From: Clostridia bacterium
Lineage (GTDB): Bacteria > Bacillota > Clostridia > Oscillospirales > SIG627
Direction of reading: 5' to 3'
Assembly (NCBI GenBank): GCA_017517325.1
Contig: JAFWZW010000001.1
Coordinates: 1-54,071 of the forward strand
DNA: 54,071 nucleotides
Numbering within the stretch: the first letter of the stretch is position 1; each line of letters opens with the position of its first letter. This document shows, in pieces, positions 42,297 through 50,728 of this stretch. A model generated the notes under the pieces. It did not search any database, was not told the origin of the DNA, and saw nothing but the letters and a program-made list of their open reading frames with translations. Position numbers and translations under genes: made by a program.

Positions 42297-44675
42297 TCAT
42301 TTCTTTATTTCCAGAATGGTGACGCCGCCGTCCCCTTCACCGTACAATCCCAACCGAAACGCGCGAATACGGGGATCCTTTTTGAAATAGCGCCAAAGAC
42401 CTGCTTTCAAAGCACCCGTTCCCTTTCCGTGGATCACCGTTACGCTTTCAAAGCCGGTGAGGATCACGTCGTCTAAATACTTATCCACAACGAACCAGGC
42501 ATCGTCCGTTACAAGGCCGCGTACGTCAACAGAATTGGAGATATGAGCACGGGGAGAAGATGAAACACCGCCCTTTTTCTGCTGTTTTTGAGCCTTTTTC
42601 AACCCCGTGATCAGCCGCAGATCGGAAATGGGCGTCTTCATACGAAGATTGCCTACCAGCACCGTCGCTTCACTGCCCTGAAGCTTTTCAACAACTCCCT
42701 CTTTTCCCACCTTGTTGACCAGTACCTGATCCCCGATCTTCAAGGGTCTTGGGAGAGTGTACTGCTCCCGATCCTCCTCTACCTCGATCATTTGAGAGGA
42801 GATCTCGTCCTCGGCACCGCGCAGATTCAATCGAAGCTTCCTCCGCTCCTCCTCCAGATCTGCCTGAGCCTGATTTTTCAGAGCTTTTTTCTGCATTTCC
42901 TCCAGTTTTTCAATGGTGGAATCCGAAAGGGCACGGGCACTTTTTACCAAGCGAAGCGCCTCTTTTTTCGCACGCTCCAGCTCTTTTTCCGCGCCGGCAA
43001 GAAGCCCCTCCCGCTCCTTCAGGGTACCTGCCTGCATCTCCTTGGCTTCCGCCAGCAGCCTGCGGGCTTCTTCCCGATCTTTTTCCATTGCAACCCGTTC
43101 TTCTTCCAAGCGACCCACCACCGTTTCAAAACGGCGATTTTCCGCCTTGATCAGGATCTGTGCCTGATCGATGATCTCCTTGGGGAGACCCAAGCGAGTG
43201 GAAATAAGGAACGCATTGCTTCGCCCTGGGGTACCGATGATCAGGCGGTAGGTGGGCTTTAAGGTGGTAATATCAAACTCGCAGGAGGCGTTTTCAACGC
43301 CCTCCGTTTCCAAAGCATAGGTCTTAAGCTCCGCATAGTGCGTGGTGGCGGCGCATTTTACGCCACGCTTTCGCACGTGCTCCAGCACCGCTTCCGCCAG
43401 GGCGGCACCCTCGATGGGATCCGTGCCGCTTCCAAGTTCGTCAAAGAGCATCAGAGCGCCGGGAACCGCATTCTCCAGCATTGAGATGATATTGACGATA
43501 TGCGCAGAAAAAGTGGAGAGAGATTGCTCAATGCTCTGCTCATCACCAATATCCGCCAAAATATCGGGATACACGGGAAAAGTGGATTCCTCCGCGGGGA
43601 TCTGAAGCCCCGTTTGCGCCATCATGGAAAGGAGACCGATGGTCTTGAGGGTCACGGTTTTACCGCCGGTATTGGGGCCTGTGATCACAAGAGTATCGTA
43701 GCGCTTTCCCAAGGTAAGAGAAATGGGAACGGCAGTTTTACGGTCCAGCAATGGGTGACGGGCGTGATCCAGCTCCAAAACGCCGTTGCGGGAAATCTTG
43801 GGCCGAGCGGCATCCATTTTCACAGCAAGCTCTGCACGGGCAAAGATGATGGAAAGCTCCACCACGTTATAGAAATTCAAGCGGAGCGCATCGGAAAAAG
43901 AGGCAACTCGCTGGGAGAGTGCAGCAAGAATCCGCTCGATCTCATCTCGCTCCTCCCCTTCCAGAAGCTTGATCTGATTGTTCAGCTCCACCACGGAAGC
44001 GGGTTCGATAAACACCGTGGCACCGCTGGCGCTGGTATCGTGCACGAGGCCCTTGATTTCATTTTTATACTCGCTCTTTACGGGAATCACGTAACGGGAA
44101 TTGCGAAAGGTAATGATATTTTCCTGCAAAAAATTACCGTAGGCACCTGAAATATAATGCTGCAGAGATTCACGGATGCGGGCGGCACAGCTTGCCATTT
44201 TTCTGCGAATGGAATGAAGTGCGGGGGATGCATCATCCGCAAGGCTATCTTCCGAAATAATACAGCGGGCAATCTCCTTTTCCAGATTTCTCTCCGGGAT
44301 CAGGCGGCGAAAGATCTGCCCTAAAACGGCATCGTCCCCTTCAAGGGATTCCCCGTAACGGCGGGCAAGCTCCACGCTTCTCAGCATTGCCCCCACCCGC
44401 ATCAGCTCTGCAGGATTCAGCACGGCGTTCTTTTCCGCACGGTCCAGAATGCCGGGAATCAGGGGGTGAGCGGAAAGGGAGGGCGTACCTTTCACGGCGG
44501 AGATCTTTTTGGCAACGGCAGTTTCCTTTTGCAAAAAGATGACCCGTTCCGCATCTGCTTCGGGACGCAGAGTCAGGATCTTCTCCTTCCCTGCCTCCAC
44601 GGTACAAAGAGAAGCAAGTAGCTCCAAAATTTTATGATATTCCAATATACTGACTGCTTTTTCAAATGCTTTCAT
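42297..44675 (-). CDS. mutS2: Endonuclease MutS2
   Basis: MutS-family ATPase with a C-terminal Smr nuclease. It suppresses homologous recombination and, in Bacillus, acts in rescue of collided ribosomes. Core helical region, then Walker A GPNTGGKTVTLKT (~residues 320-332), FDELGSGTDPIEGAAL and ATTHYAELK; a long coiled coil (~500-600); a KOW-like strand region; and the Smr domain with VDVRGL and IHGKGTGALK at the end. 792 residues. The start ATG at 44675 follows AAGGAAG and overlaps the recO end by 14 bases; the longer frame lies inside recO. Confidence 0.96.
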   Translation of the reverse strand: MKAFEKAVSILEYHKILELLASLCTVEAGKEKILTLRPEADAERVIFLQKETAVAKKISAVKGTPSLSAHPLIPGILDRAEKNAVLNPAELMRVGAMLRSVELARRYGESLEGDDAVLGQIFRRLIPERNLEKEIARCIISEDSLADDASPALHSIRRKMASCAARIRESLQHYISGAYGNFLQENIITFRNSRYVIPVKSEYKNEIKGLVHDTSASGATVFIEPASVVELNNQIKLLEGEERDEIERILAALSQRVASFSDALRLNFYNVVELSIIFARAELAVKMDAARPKISRNGVLELDHARHPLLDRKTAVPISLTLGKRYDTLVITGPNTGGKTVTLKTIGLLSMMAQTGLQIPAEESTFPVYPDILADIGDEQSIEQSLSTFSAHIVNIISMLENAVPGALMLFDELGSGTDPIEGAALAEAVLEHVRKRGVKCAATTHYAELKTYALETEGVENASCEFDITTLKPTYRLIIGTPGRSNAFLISTRLGLPKEIIDQAQILIKAENRRFETVVGRLEEERVAMEKDREEARRLLAEAKEMQAGTLKEREGLLAGAEKELERAKKEALRLVKSARALSDSTIEKLEEMQKKALKNQAQADLEEERRKLRLNLRGAEDEISSQMIEVEEDREQYTLPRPLKIGDQVLVNKVGKEGVVEKLQGSEATVLVGNLRMKTPISDLRLITGLKKAQKQQKKGGVSSSPRAHISNSVDVRGLVTDDAWFVVDKYLDDVILTGFESVTVIHGKGTGALKAGLWRYFKKDPRIRAFRLGLYGEGDGGVTILEIKK

Positions 44676-45459
44676 TCTGTTCTTCCTTCGTTTTTGCGGT
44701 ATCTCCCGGCAAGTGTCGAATTTGATGGTAAAAATCAAGCGTCGCGTATTTTCGCTCCAGCTGATTGATCAGGTATTTTTCCGAAAAACGGGCAAAATCC
44801 TTCAAAGTTCCTTGTGGCACTTTCAGGGCGTAGGCGCGCTCTTCGGTGCTTTCTATGCTTCTTCTGCAAAGGGCAACCACCTCGCGGGAAATACGCACAA
44901 GCCCGCTATCGGCAGAGCTGACGCAATCCGAGCAGACAAGATCCCCTTCCGTCAGTCTGAAAAAAACGGAGGGAAAGGCTTCCGCTTCTTTACCGCAAGA
45001 GGAACAGACCTCAAGGCGGGGCATCAGGCCGTTGGCCGCCAGCAGGCGCATCTCAAAGACCGCCTTGATCCATTCCACCGGTCGATCCTCTTTCGCCAAA
45101 AGATAGAGAGCGTTCATCAGAAGGCGCAGTACCATTTTGCCCGTTTCCGCATCACGCGCGGTATCCTCCGATAATTCGGCAAGATAGGAAGCCACCGCCA
45201 AAGCGGTAAGTGAAGCCCCGGCGCGTAAGGTAGAATAGAGGGGTATTGCCTTCCGAAGAAAGCATTTATCCCCTCTTTGCTCCAATATAAATTCCGAATA
45301 GACAAAGGCGGCACAGCCTGCGGCATTTTTGCTGGTAATACTGCGAATGCCCCGCGCCTTAAAAAAGAGTTTTCCCTCTTCTGTTAGAATGGTAACCAGT
45401 TTATCGCTTTCGCTGTATTTCACACTGCGAAGGACCAGCCCCTTGACGTTTTTGATCAT
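44662..45459 (-). CDS. recO: DNA repair protein RecO
   Basis: RecF-pathway mediator that loads RecA onto SSB-coated DNA. The N-terminal OB fold (VKGLVLRSVKYSESDKLVTILTEEGKL) is followed by a helical domain and a zinc finger formed by CSSC and CSDC at about residues 150-180. 265 residues. The ATG overlaps the era stop by four bases, with AAGGATC upstream. The era-recO order is conserved in Firmicutes. Confidence 0.95.
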   Translation of the reverse strand: MIKNVKGLVLRSVKYSESDKLVTILTEEGKLFFKARGIRSITSKNAAGCAAFVYSEFILEQRGDKCFLRKAIPLYSTLRAGASLTALAVASYLAELSEDTARDAETGKMVLRLLMNALYLLAKEDRPVEWIKAVFEMRLLAANGLMPRLEVCSSCGKEAEAFPSVFFRLTEGDLVCSDCVSSADSGLVRISREVVALCRRSIESTEERAYALKVPQGTLKDFARFSEKYLINQLERKYATLDFYHQIRHLPGDTAKTKEEQNESI

Positions 45460-46361
45460 TGATCCTTTTTAAAGCCCAGAGAGTTCAGGAGCATTTCGTT
45501 ATCGCGCCAATTCTCCTTCACCTTGACCCAAAGATTGATATTGACGTGGACCCCAAAAAAGGCTTCCAGATCTTCACGAGCAAAAGAGCCGACCTTTTTC
45601 AGCATAGCGCCGTCTCTGCCGATGATGATCTTTTTATGACTTGCTTTCTCGCAATAGATCTCCGCACGAATATCAATAAGTTTTTCCGATTCCTTGAAAT
45701 CCTCGATCACTACGGCAATGCCGTGGGGGATCTCTTTATCCAGAAGCTTTAAAAGCTTTTCACGAATGATCTCCCCTGCAATAGTGCGCTCGGGCTGATC
45801 GGTGATCATATCGGAGGGGAAAAACCACTCTGCCTCCTCCAAAAAGGGCTCCGCTTCTTCAAAAATGATCTCCACCCCGTCACCGGTTTTGGCAGAAAGA
45901 GGGATCACGGCCTTCAAGGGGTATTCCTTGGAAAACACGTCAATGGTGCGGATGATATTTTCGGGGGAATACAGATCGGTCTTATTAATAAGGAGAACAA
46001 CGGGAACGTTCATCTTTCCGAATTTATCCAGAAGTTCTCTTTCAATGGGGTGGATCTCCTCCAAAGGCTCTACCACCAAAAGGACCAGACACACGTCGGT
46101 GGTGGCGGTGCCCACGGATTTCATCATCATATCCCCAAGCTTCGTGCGGGGCTTATGTACACCGGGGGTATCCAAGAATACGTATTGACGGCTTCCCTTG
46201 GTGAGAATGCCGGTAATAGAAGTACGGGTGGTTTGAGGCTTGCGGGAAACAGCCGCGATCTTTTCTCCCAAAAGGGAATTCAAAAGAGTGCTTTTTCCAA
46301 CGTTTGGTCTTCCTACCAGAGCAATAAAGCCCGTTTTTTGCGTTAAATCCTGTTTCATCAT
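45456..46361 (-). CDS. era: GTPase Era
   Basis: Essential GTPase that binds the 3' end of 16S rRNA during 30S assembly. G1 GRPNVGKSTLLN, G3 DTPGVHKPR and G4 NKTD are in order, and the C-terminal KH domain contains KIIIGRDGAMLKKVGSFAREDLE (the GxxG loop reads GRDG). 301 residues. The ATG overlaps the ybeY stop by four bases. Confidence 0.98.
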   Translation of the reverse strand: MMKQDLTQKTGFIALVGRPNVGKSTLLNSLLGEKIAAVSRKPQTTRTSITGILTKGSRQYVFLDTPGVHKPRTKLGDMMMKSVGTATTDVCLVLLVVEPLEEIHPIERELLDKFGKMNVPVVLLINKTDLYSPENIIRTIDVFSKEYPLKAVIPLSAKTGDGVEIIFEEAEPFLEEAEWFFPSDMITDQPERTIAGEIIREKLLKLLDKEIPHGIAVVIEDFKESEKLIDIRAEIYCEKASHKKIIIGRDGAMLKKVGSFAREDLEAFFGVHVNINLWVKVKENWRDNEMLLNSLGFKKDQ

Positions 46362-46861
46362 TCTGCTTCTTTTCCCATTCTTTCTTTTTCTGTTTTGATC
46401 TCGCCCTCACCCAGAGATGCAAAAAGCTTCTCCTGCAGGGCAAACATTTCTTCTTTTGCTTTTTCTTCCATATGATCCCACCCCAAAAGATGGAGGGTGG
46501 AATGGATCACCATCAGGCACATTTCCTGACGGAAGGTTGTGCCAAAGGCCGTCGACTGCTCAAGGATCACGGCGGGACAAAGGATGATATCCCCAAGGCA
46601 GACCCGTTTACCGGGCAGGGGCTCCTCTCCTTCTTCAAGCATAGGGAAGGAAAGCACGTCCGTTTCCCGATCCACCTGCCGAAATTCGCCGTTCAGACGG
46701 CGGATCTCTTCACGGGTCACAAGGGAGACTGAGATCTCACAAGGGTCGTGAAAGCCCTCTTCTTCCAAAACGATGCCGATAGCACGGCGCAATACCGTTT
46801 TATACCCGCGAAAGGGTGCCTTTTCACTTTGGTTATTCTCGATCCAGATCTTAGGCTTCAT
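46358..46861 (-). CDS. ybeY: Endoribonuclease YbeY
   Basis: Zinc-dependent RNase for 16S rRNA 3'-end maturation and ribosome quality control. The HxxxHxxxxxH zinc motif is HSTLHLLGWDH, preceded by EISVSLVTREEIRRLNGEFRQ and DVLSFPMLE, and LGDIILCP is also conserved. 167 residues. The start ATG at 46861 overlaps the phoH stop by four bases and has GGAAAGGAG upstream; the longer frame lies inside phoH. YbeY-Era are partners in ribosome maturation. Confidence 0.97.
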   Translation of the reverse strand: MKPKIWIENNQSEKAPFRGYKTVLRRAIGIVLEEEGFHDPCEISVSLVTREEIRRLNGEFRQVDRETDVLSFPMLEEGEEPLPGKRVCLGDIILCPAVILEQSTAFGTTFRQEMCLMVIHSTLHLLGWDHMEEKAKEEMFALQEKLFASLGEGEIKTEKERMGKEAE

Positions 46862-47817
46862 TTCTTCTCCTTTCCGTAGCGATCGTAGGCTTCCACAATG
46901 CGGGAAACGATGGAGTTTCGCACCACGTCCTTGGAGGTGAGGCGATAGATTCCGATGCCCTCTATTCCGCTGCAAACCTCAAGGGCTTGCTTTAAGCCTG
47001 AAGGGGTACCGGAGGGAAGGTCGATCTGGGTAACGTCACCGTTGACCACCGCCTTGGAGCCCTGCCCCAAGCGGGTGAGGAACATTTTCATTTGCTCAGG
47101 GGTGGTATTCTGGGCTTCATCCAGAATAATAAAGGAATCATCCAACGTTCTGCCCCTCATATAGGCAAGAGGTGCAACCTCGATGACGCCCTTTTCCATC
47201 AGCCTCTGGTAGGTTTCTCCCCCCAGCATTTCAAAAAGCGCATCGTAAAGAGGGCGCAGGTAAGGATCGATCTTGCTTTGAAGATCACCGGGCAAAAAGC
47301 CCAGCCTCTCCCCTGCTTCCACTGCAGGGCGGGTGATGATAATACGGGAAATTTCTTTTCTGCGAAGGGCTACGGTTGCCATTGCCACAGCAAGAAAGGT
47401 TTTTCCCGTACCTGCAGGCCCTACGCCAAAGGTGACGGTTTCATTGCGGATACACTCCACAAAGCCCTTTTGTCCCATCGTTTTAGGCTTGATGGGGCGA
47501 CCTTTTGCGGTAATACAAATGGTATCGCCGATGAGCTTTTCCGCGCTGATCTCATCCCCCTCTTCCACTACCTTGATAGCGTATTCCACGTTTTGTTCCG
47601 TAAGACTCCCTGAAAGGGCGGAAAGCTTTTCAAGATATCGGATCACTTTGGATGCTTTCTCCACGCCGGAGGCCTCACCCGTTACGCGGATCTGCCCGTC
47701 GCGGCTGAAAATGGCAACGTCAAAGGCACCCTCGATGCGCTGAGCGTTGCAATCGTTCACTCCGAAGATCTCCGCCAGAGCATCCAGACTTGTAATTTCA
47801 ATGATTCTTTCGGACAT
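46858..47817 (-). CDS. phoH: PhoH family ATPase
   Basis: Cytoplasmic P-loop ATPase of the PhoH family, with RNA-linked functions suspected from its constant pairing with ybeY and era. The N-terminal KH-like region is followed by KTMGQKGFVECIRNETVTFGVGPAGTGKT (Walker A GPAGTGKT), VEAGERLGFLPGDLQSKIDPYLRPLYDAL, and the Walker B segment DDSFIILDEAQNTTPEQMKMFLTRLG. 319 residues. AAGGAAGG lies before the ATG. It lies 30 bases after yqfD. Confidence 0.96.
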   Translation of the reverse strand: MSERIIEITSLDALAEIFGVNDCNAQRIEGAFDVAIFSRDGQIRVTGEASGVEKASKVIRYLEKLSALSGSLTEQNVEYAIKVVEEGDEISAEKLIGDTICITAKGRPIKPKTMGQKGFVECIRNETVTFGVGPAGTGKTFLAVAMATVALRRKEISRIIITRPAVEAGERLGFLPGDLQSKIDPYLRPLYDALFEMLGGETYQRLMEKGVIEVAPLAYMRGRTLDDSFIILDEAQNTTPEQMKMFLTRLGQGSKAVVNGDVTQIDLPSGTPSGLKQALEVCSGIEGIGIYRLTSKDVVRNSIVSRIVEAYDRYGKEKK

Positions 47818-47847
47818 TTCACATTCCCTTCCTTTGACCCCTTTTGC

Positions 47848-49041
47848 CTAAGCCGAAGGAAATTCGGTATAGGAAAAAGGCGCGGTCTGACCGATGTTTT
47901 CAGATAAAACCAGCTCCACCGCAAGGGTCACGCCCCGATCGTCAGCGGTTATGACCGCATTTTCTTCCAGGATCTCATAATCGGGAAGCAACACTTCCCC
48001 TTTATATTCTTCGTATTTATCATAAGCCAAATTTTTGGCTCTGTCAACCGTTATGGCCGTTATTTTTTCTTCGGCTTCATAGTGGGTGCGGGTATAGACC
48101 AAAAGGGGGAGAAAGTGCCCCAAGATCTCGGGGCGTTCCCTCTCTTCGGTATAATCGGAATGCGCAAAGGGTGAGTGAGAAAAAACGGAGGTTGATGCAG
48201 AAAGACCGAGAAACTCAAAGCGGTATCCCGCCGCTTCCCTGCCCGTATAGGAAGTTTTATTCTGCTCTAAAGGAACGGTGACCTCAAAATATCGACGGGT
48301 TTTTGCAAATACCCTCCCCTTCGCCTCCACAACGGAAAAGGTGCCGTTCGGCTTTTCTATCACGCCGCTGATCAGAAGTGCGCCTTTGGGAACAGTCTCT
48401 CCCCTTTTTACTGCAATCTGGCCTGACAGGACCTCGTAACGAAGGATCTCTCCGCTGTAAGCGGCAACCACGTTTGCCGCTGTCCCATCCTGCTCCGGCT
48501 CCGCCACCGCCTCTCTTTCCCGCACCGTCAGAATGGCGCGGGTACCGATGATATTCAGGGAGGCAAAGGAAAATTCAGGGTTTTCCACCTGAAAAAGAAG
48601 GGAAAACTCTTTCGTATCCACTGCGGAAATGGGCACCCCCGGCCGAAGCTCCGCTTCTTTCAGCTTTTCGCAGATCTCCCCTTCGGTAAAAATCACGTTT
48701 CCCTCTACCTCTACGCTCCATATAAATAAAGTAGAAAAAACGGAAAAGAAAAGAAACAAGGCGGCTCCCAAAAAGAGCCCCAAGCGGCCTCCGAAGCGAT
48801 CCCAAAGCTTCAGGCTCCCCTGCCGTTCCCATTCCCAAGTTTCTTCCGCTTCAAGTTTAAAGAGCTGCAAAAGAATACGGTGGGAAGCGGGAGATAAGGA
48901 AAAGGAAACCACCCCTTTCTCACCGCGGATCTGCCATATGGGAATGCGATAACGGTGGGTCACATCCAGAATCCGTTCAGGATTCGGAGAGTGAAAGGAA
49001 ACGCGCCAGACACCTCTTATAAAGCGATAGAGCCAAACCAC
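47848..49041 (-). CDS. yqfD: Sporulation protein YqfD
   Basis: Membrane protein of the sporulation program; YqfD is in the mother-cell sigma-E regulon of B. subtilis. An N-terminal soluble region is followed by one membrane helix (residues ~90-112: LGLFLGAALFLFFSVFSTLFIW), then the extracellular VEVEGNVIFTEGEICEKL POTRA-like segment and IGTRAILTVREREAV. 397 residues. The start is GTG at 49041 after TGAGGAAT. It follows yqfC directly and precedes phoH, the standard Firmicute order. The usual yqfF, dgkA and cdd genes are absent further along. Confidence 0.92.
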   Translation of the reverse strand: MVWLYRFIRGVWRVSFHSPNPERILDVTHRYRIPIWQIRGEKGVVSFSLSPASHRILLQLFKLEAEETWEWERQGSLKLWDRFGGRLGLFLGAALFLFFSVFSTLFIWSVEVEGNVIFTEGEICEKLKEAELRPGVPISAVDTKEFSLLFQVENPEFSFASLNIIGTRAILTVREREAVAEPEQDGTAANVVAAYSGEILRYEVLSGQIAVKRGETVPKGALLISGVIEKPNGTFSVVEAKGRVFAKTRRYFEVTVPLEQNKTSYTGREAAGYRFEFLGLSASTSVFSHSPFAHSDYTEERERPEILGHFLPLLVYTRTHYEAEEKITAITVDRAKNLAYDKYEEYKGEVLLPDYEILEENAVITADDRGVTLAVELVLSENIGQTAPFSYTEFPSA

Positions 49042-49043
49042 TT

Positions 49044-49292
49044 TTATTCCTCAAAAAATTCAACGGAACGGATCAAACCTCGCACTGCCATATTATCATT
49101 CCCCAATTCCGCAAGACTCAATCCTTCGCCGGTTATTTCAAGGCGCATAGCACCTTTTAAAACGATTCGGCACGGATCGCAATGGACGATCTGATCCACC
49201 GCTTCCATCATCAGCCATTTTCCGCTTTGAACCGTAATGCAATTCTGCCTTGGGGGAAGAAAGCTCTTCCTCTTTTTCCTTTGTTCCGCCAT
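49044..49292 (-). CDS. yqfC: Sporulation protein YqfC (YabP/YqfC family)
   Basis: Small soluble sporulation protein. The YabP/YqfC pattern is visible: a basic start, LMMEAVDQIVHCDPCRIVLKG, MRLEITGEGLSLAELGNDNMAVRGLIRSVEF. 82 residues. GAGGAAGG lies before the ATG. It leads the co-directional run yqfC-yqfD-phoH-ybeY-era-recO-mutS2 and diverges from ylbJ. The 79-bp gap holds only a small hairpin (near 49325-49340) and no clear sigma-A promoter. Confidence 0.9.
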   Translation of the reverse strand: MAEQRKKRKSFLPPRQNCITVQSGKWLMMEAVDQIVHCDPCRIVLKGAMRLEITGEGLSLAELGNDNMAVRGLIRSVEFFEE

Positions 49293-49371
49293 AATCCTAC
49301 CTTCCTCTGCATAATATGATTAAAAAAGGCTCTCTGCCTTCACATAACCATATACAAAGGAGCAAAAAAAT

Positions 49372-50256
49372 ATGACGGCTCGTTTCAAAACCACTCTTTA
49401 TCTTCTCTTTCCCACGGTCTTACTGCTTCTTGCCTTATGCTTCCCCACCGCCTGCTCAAGCGGTGTGAAAGAGGGGCTTGACGTGGCCGTAAAAAGCGCA
49501 TTGCCTGCCCTGTTTCCTGCTCTGGTCCTTTCTCGGATGCTGGCGAGGAGCGCTTCCCAAATGCGGGGCAGAACCGCCTTATTTTTACCCTTATGGATCG
49601 GTTTGATATGCGGATTTCCCGCCCCCGCGGCAGTGGTGGCGGAGCTTTCGAAGGAAGGGGTCTTTTCCCGCAAGCAAGGAGAAAAAATGCTGTTTTTCTG
49701 CAACTGCGCCTCCCCCGCTTTTCTGATCCTGCTTTGTGGGCAAGGCCTTATGGGGAATACTGCTTGCGGCTGGTTTTTATGGATCCTGCAAAGCTTTTTA
49801 TCTCTTTTCTTCTTTTTTCTCTTTTTTCACAATGAACTAAAAAGGCCGAAGGAAAAAACAGAAAAAGAACAATATCGCATTCCCCTTACCCTTCTTTTTT
49901 CAAAAGCACTTTCGGAGGCGGTCGGCACCTTTCTGACCGTGGGCGCAACGATCCTTTTTTTCTCATTTTTTCACGCATTGCTCTGCACGATCATCCCCTT
50001 TTCCTCCCCTTGGGATGCCATTCTCTCCCTTTTTTGGGAATTGACGGGCGGCGTTTCCGCTCTCTCCAACCTACAAAAGGAAACGGCCTTTCCCCTTTGT
50101 GCCGCAGGGGTAGGATTCGGCGGCGTGGCCGTCTACGTTCAGACCCTTTGCGTACTGGAAGGAAGCGGATTGACGGGAAAGCATTACCTGAAAGGGAAAT
50201 TGCTTTTCTCTCTGCTACTCGCCATAGGCGCCCAAATTTTCCAAAAGTGCTTGTAA
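49372..50256 (+). CDS. YlbJ-like sporulation integral membrane protein
   Basis: Polytopic membrane protein of the nucleoside-recognition/YlbJ family, required for spore cortex or coat formation in Bacillus. The start region has a signal-like helix, then GLDVAVKSALPALFPALVLSRML, LICGFPAPAAVVAELSKEG and MLFFCNCASPAFLILLCG, which align with the GYPSG..., FCN(T/C)xSP signatures of the family. Six or seven hydrophobic segments, 294 residues. AAAGGAGC precedes the ATG. Divergent from yqfC, another sporulation gene. Confidence 0.85.
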   Translation: MTARFKTTLYLLFPTVLLLLALCFPTACSSGVKEGLDVAVKSALPALFPALVLSRMLARSASQMRGRTALFLPLWIGLICGFPAPAAVVAELSKEGVFSRKQGEKMLFFCNCASPAFLILLCGQGLMGNTACGWFLWILQSFLSLFFFFLFFHNELKRPKEKTEKEQYRIPLTLLFSKALSEAVGTFLTVGATILFFSFFHALLCTIIPFSSPWDAILSLFWELTGGVSALSNLQKETAFPLCAAGVGFGGVAVYVQTLCVLEGSGLTGKHYLKGKLLFSLLLAIGAQIFQKCL

Positions 50257-50279
50257 TTTTTTTCGTTATGGTGTAAAAT
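50251..50279 (+). promoter_or_regulatory. Sigma-A promoter candidate for the small Cys-rich gene
   Basis: TTGTAA (50251-50256, overlapping the ylbJ stop), a 17-bp spacer and TAAAAT (50274-50279). It would express the small gene independently of ylbJ. Confidence 0.55.
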
Positions 50280-50300
50280 GAAGAAAAGGAAGTGGGAAAT

Positions 50301-50501
50301 ATGGCGAAAAAACGCGAATTGGAACGCTCCTGCATACTCTGTGAAAACGGGCAGGAAATCTACGAGGGCGAATATTGTATTTGCAAGATCAAGGGCGTGA
50401 TGTCCCCTGACGGGAGTTGCAGACATTTTCAGTTTGATCCCTTAAAACTGAAAGTATCCGTGCAAAAGCTGCCGGAGTTTCACCCCGTAACCGATCTTTG
50501 A
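50301..50501 (+). CDS. Small cysteine-rich protein, probably metal-binding
   Basis: 66-residue protein with Cys pairs CILC and CIC and a later SCRHF, spaced like a small zinc or iron ribbon, then the conserved-looking tail FDPLKLK. Short clostridial proteins of the form C-x2-C...CxxKGxVSPDxSCRxFxYDPLK are widespread but have no known function; this one follows that pattern. The start ATG at 50301 has AAAGGAAGT upstream; a GTG at 50292 would sit too close to it. It lies 44 bases after ylbJ and has its own terminator. Confidence 0.8.
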   Translation: MAKKRELERSCILCENGQEIYEGEYCICKIKGVMSPDGSCRHFQFDPLKLKVSVQKLPEFHPVTDL

Positions 50502-50547
50502 TTCTCGCAAAGCTATTAAAAGCTATTATAATTATATACGTATAACG

Positions 50548-50582
50548 AAAGAAGCAAAGCTGAAAATCTTGCTTCTTTTTTT
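50548..50582 (+). terminator. Terminator of the small Cys-rich gene
   Basis: Stem AGAAGCAA / TTGCTTCT with an 11-base loop, followed by seven T on the plus strand. Two direct copies of AAAGCTATTA lie just before it (near 50513-50532). Confidence 0.82.
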
Positions 50583-50633
50583 GATGCATTGGATTCCTTT
50601 GCGGTACGTATCGGGAAAGGAACATTTTTTCAA

Positions 50634-50654
50634 AAATTGCATCATTTGCAATTT
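50634..50654. promoter_or_regulatory. Perfect inverted repeat, candidate operator of uxuAB
   Basis: AAATTGCA and TGCAATTT (8 bp each, no mismatch) are separated by 5 bases. The right arm overlaps the first bases of the -35 of the uxuA promoter, where a bound repressor would block polymerase. A GntR- or LacI-family hexuronate regulator is the likely ligand class, but no regulator gene is in the window. Confidence 0.55.
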
Positions 50655-50680
50655 ACAAGTGAAAGAGTTTGTGTTATAAT
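50652..50680 (+). promoter_or_regulatory. Sigma-A promoter of uxuAB
   Basis: TTTACA (50652-50657), a 17-bp spacer and TATAAT (50675-50680), about 40 bases ahead of the GGAGG of uxuA. Confidence 0.82.
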
Positions 50681-50728
50681 AGTAAGGATGATCTTCATTG
50701 CTATTACAATTTGATAAGGAGGACAACA

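Noticed and set aside
49325-49340. Small hairpin AAGGC-TCTCT-GCCTT between yqfC and ylbJ as a terminator
   Set aside because: Only five base pairs, and no transcript would need ending there; kept only as a note.
49293-49371. Sigma-E promoters for yqfC and ylbJ
   Set aside because: TCATATT and CATA-like hexamers occur on both strands but never as a -35/-10 pair at 13-15 bp with good matches.
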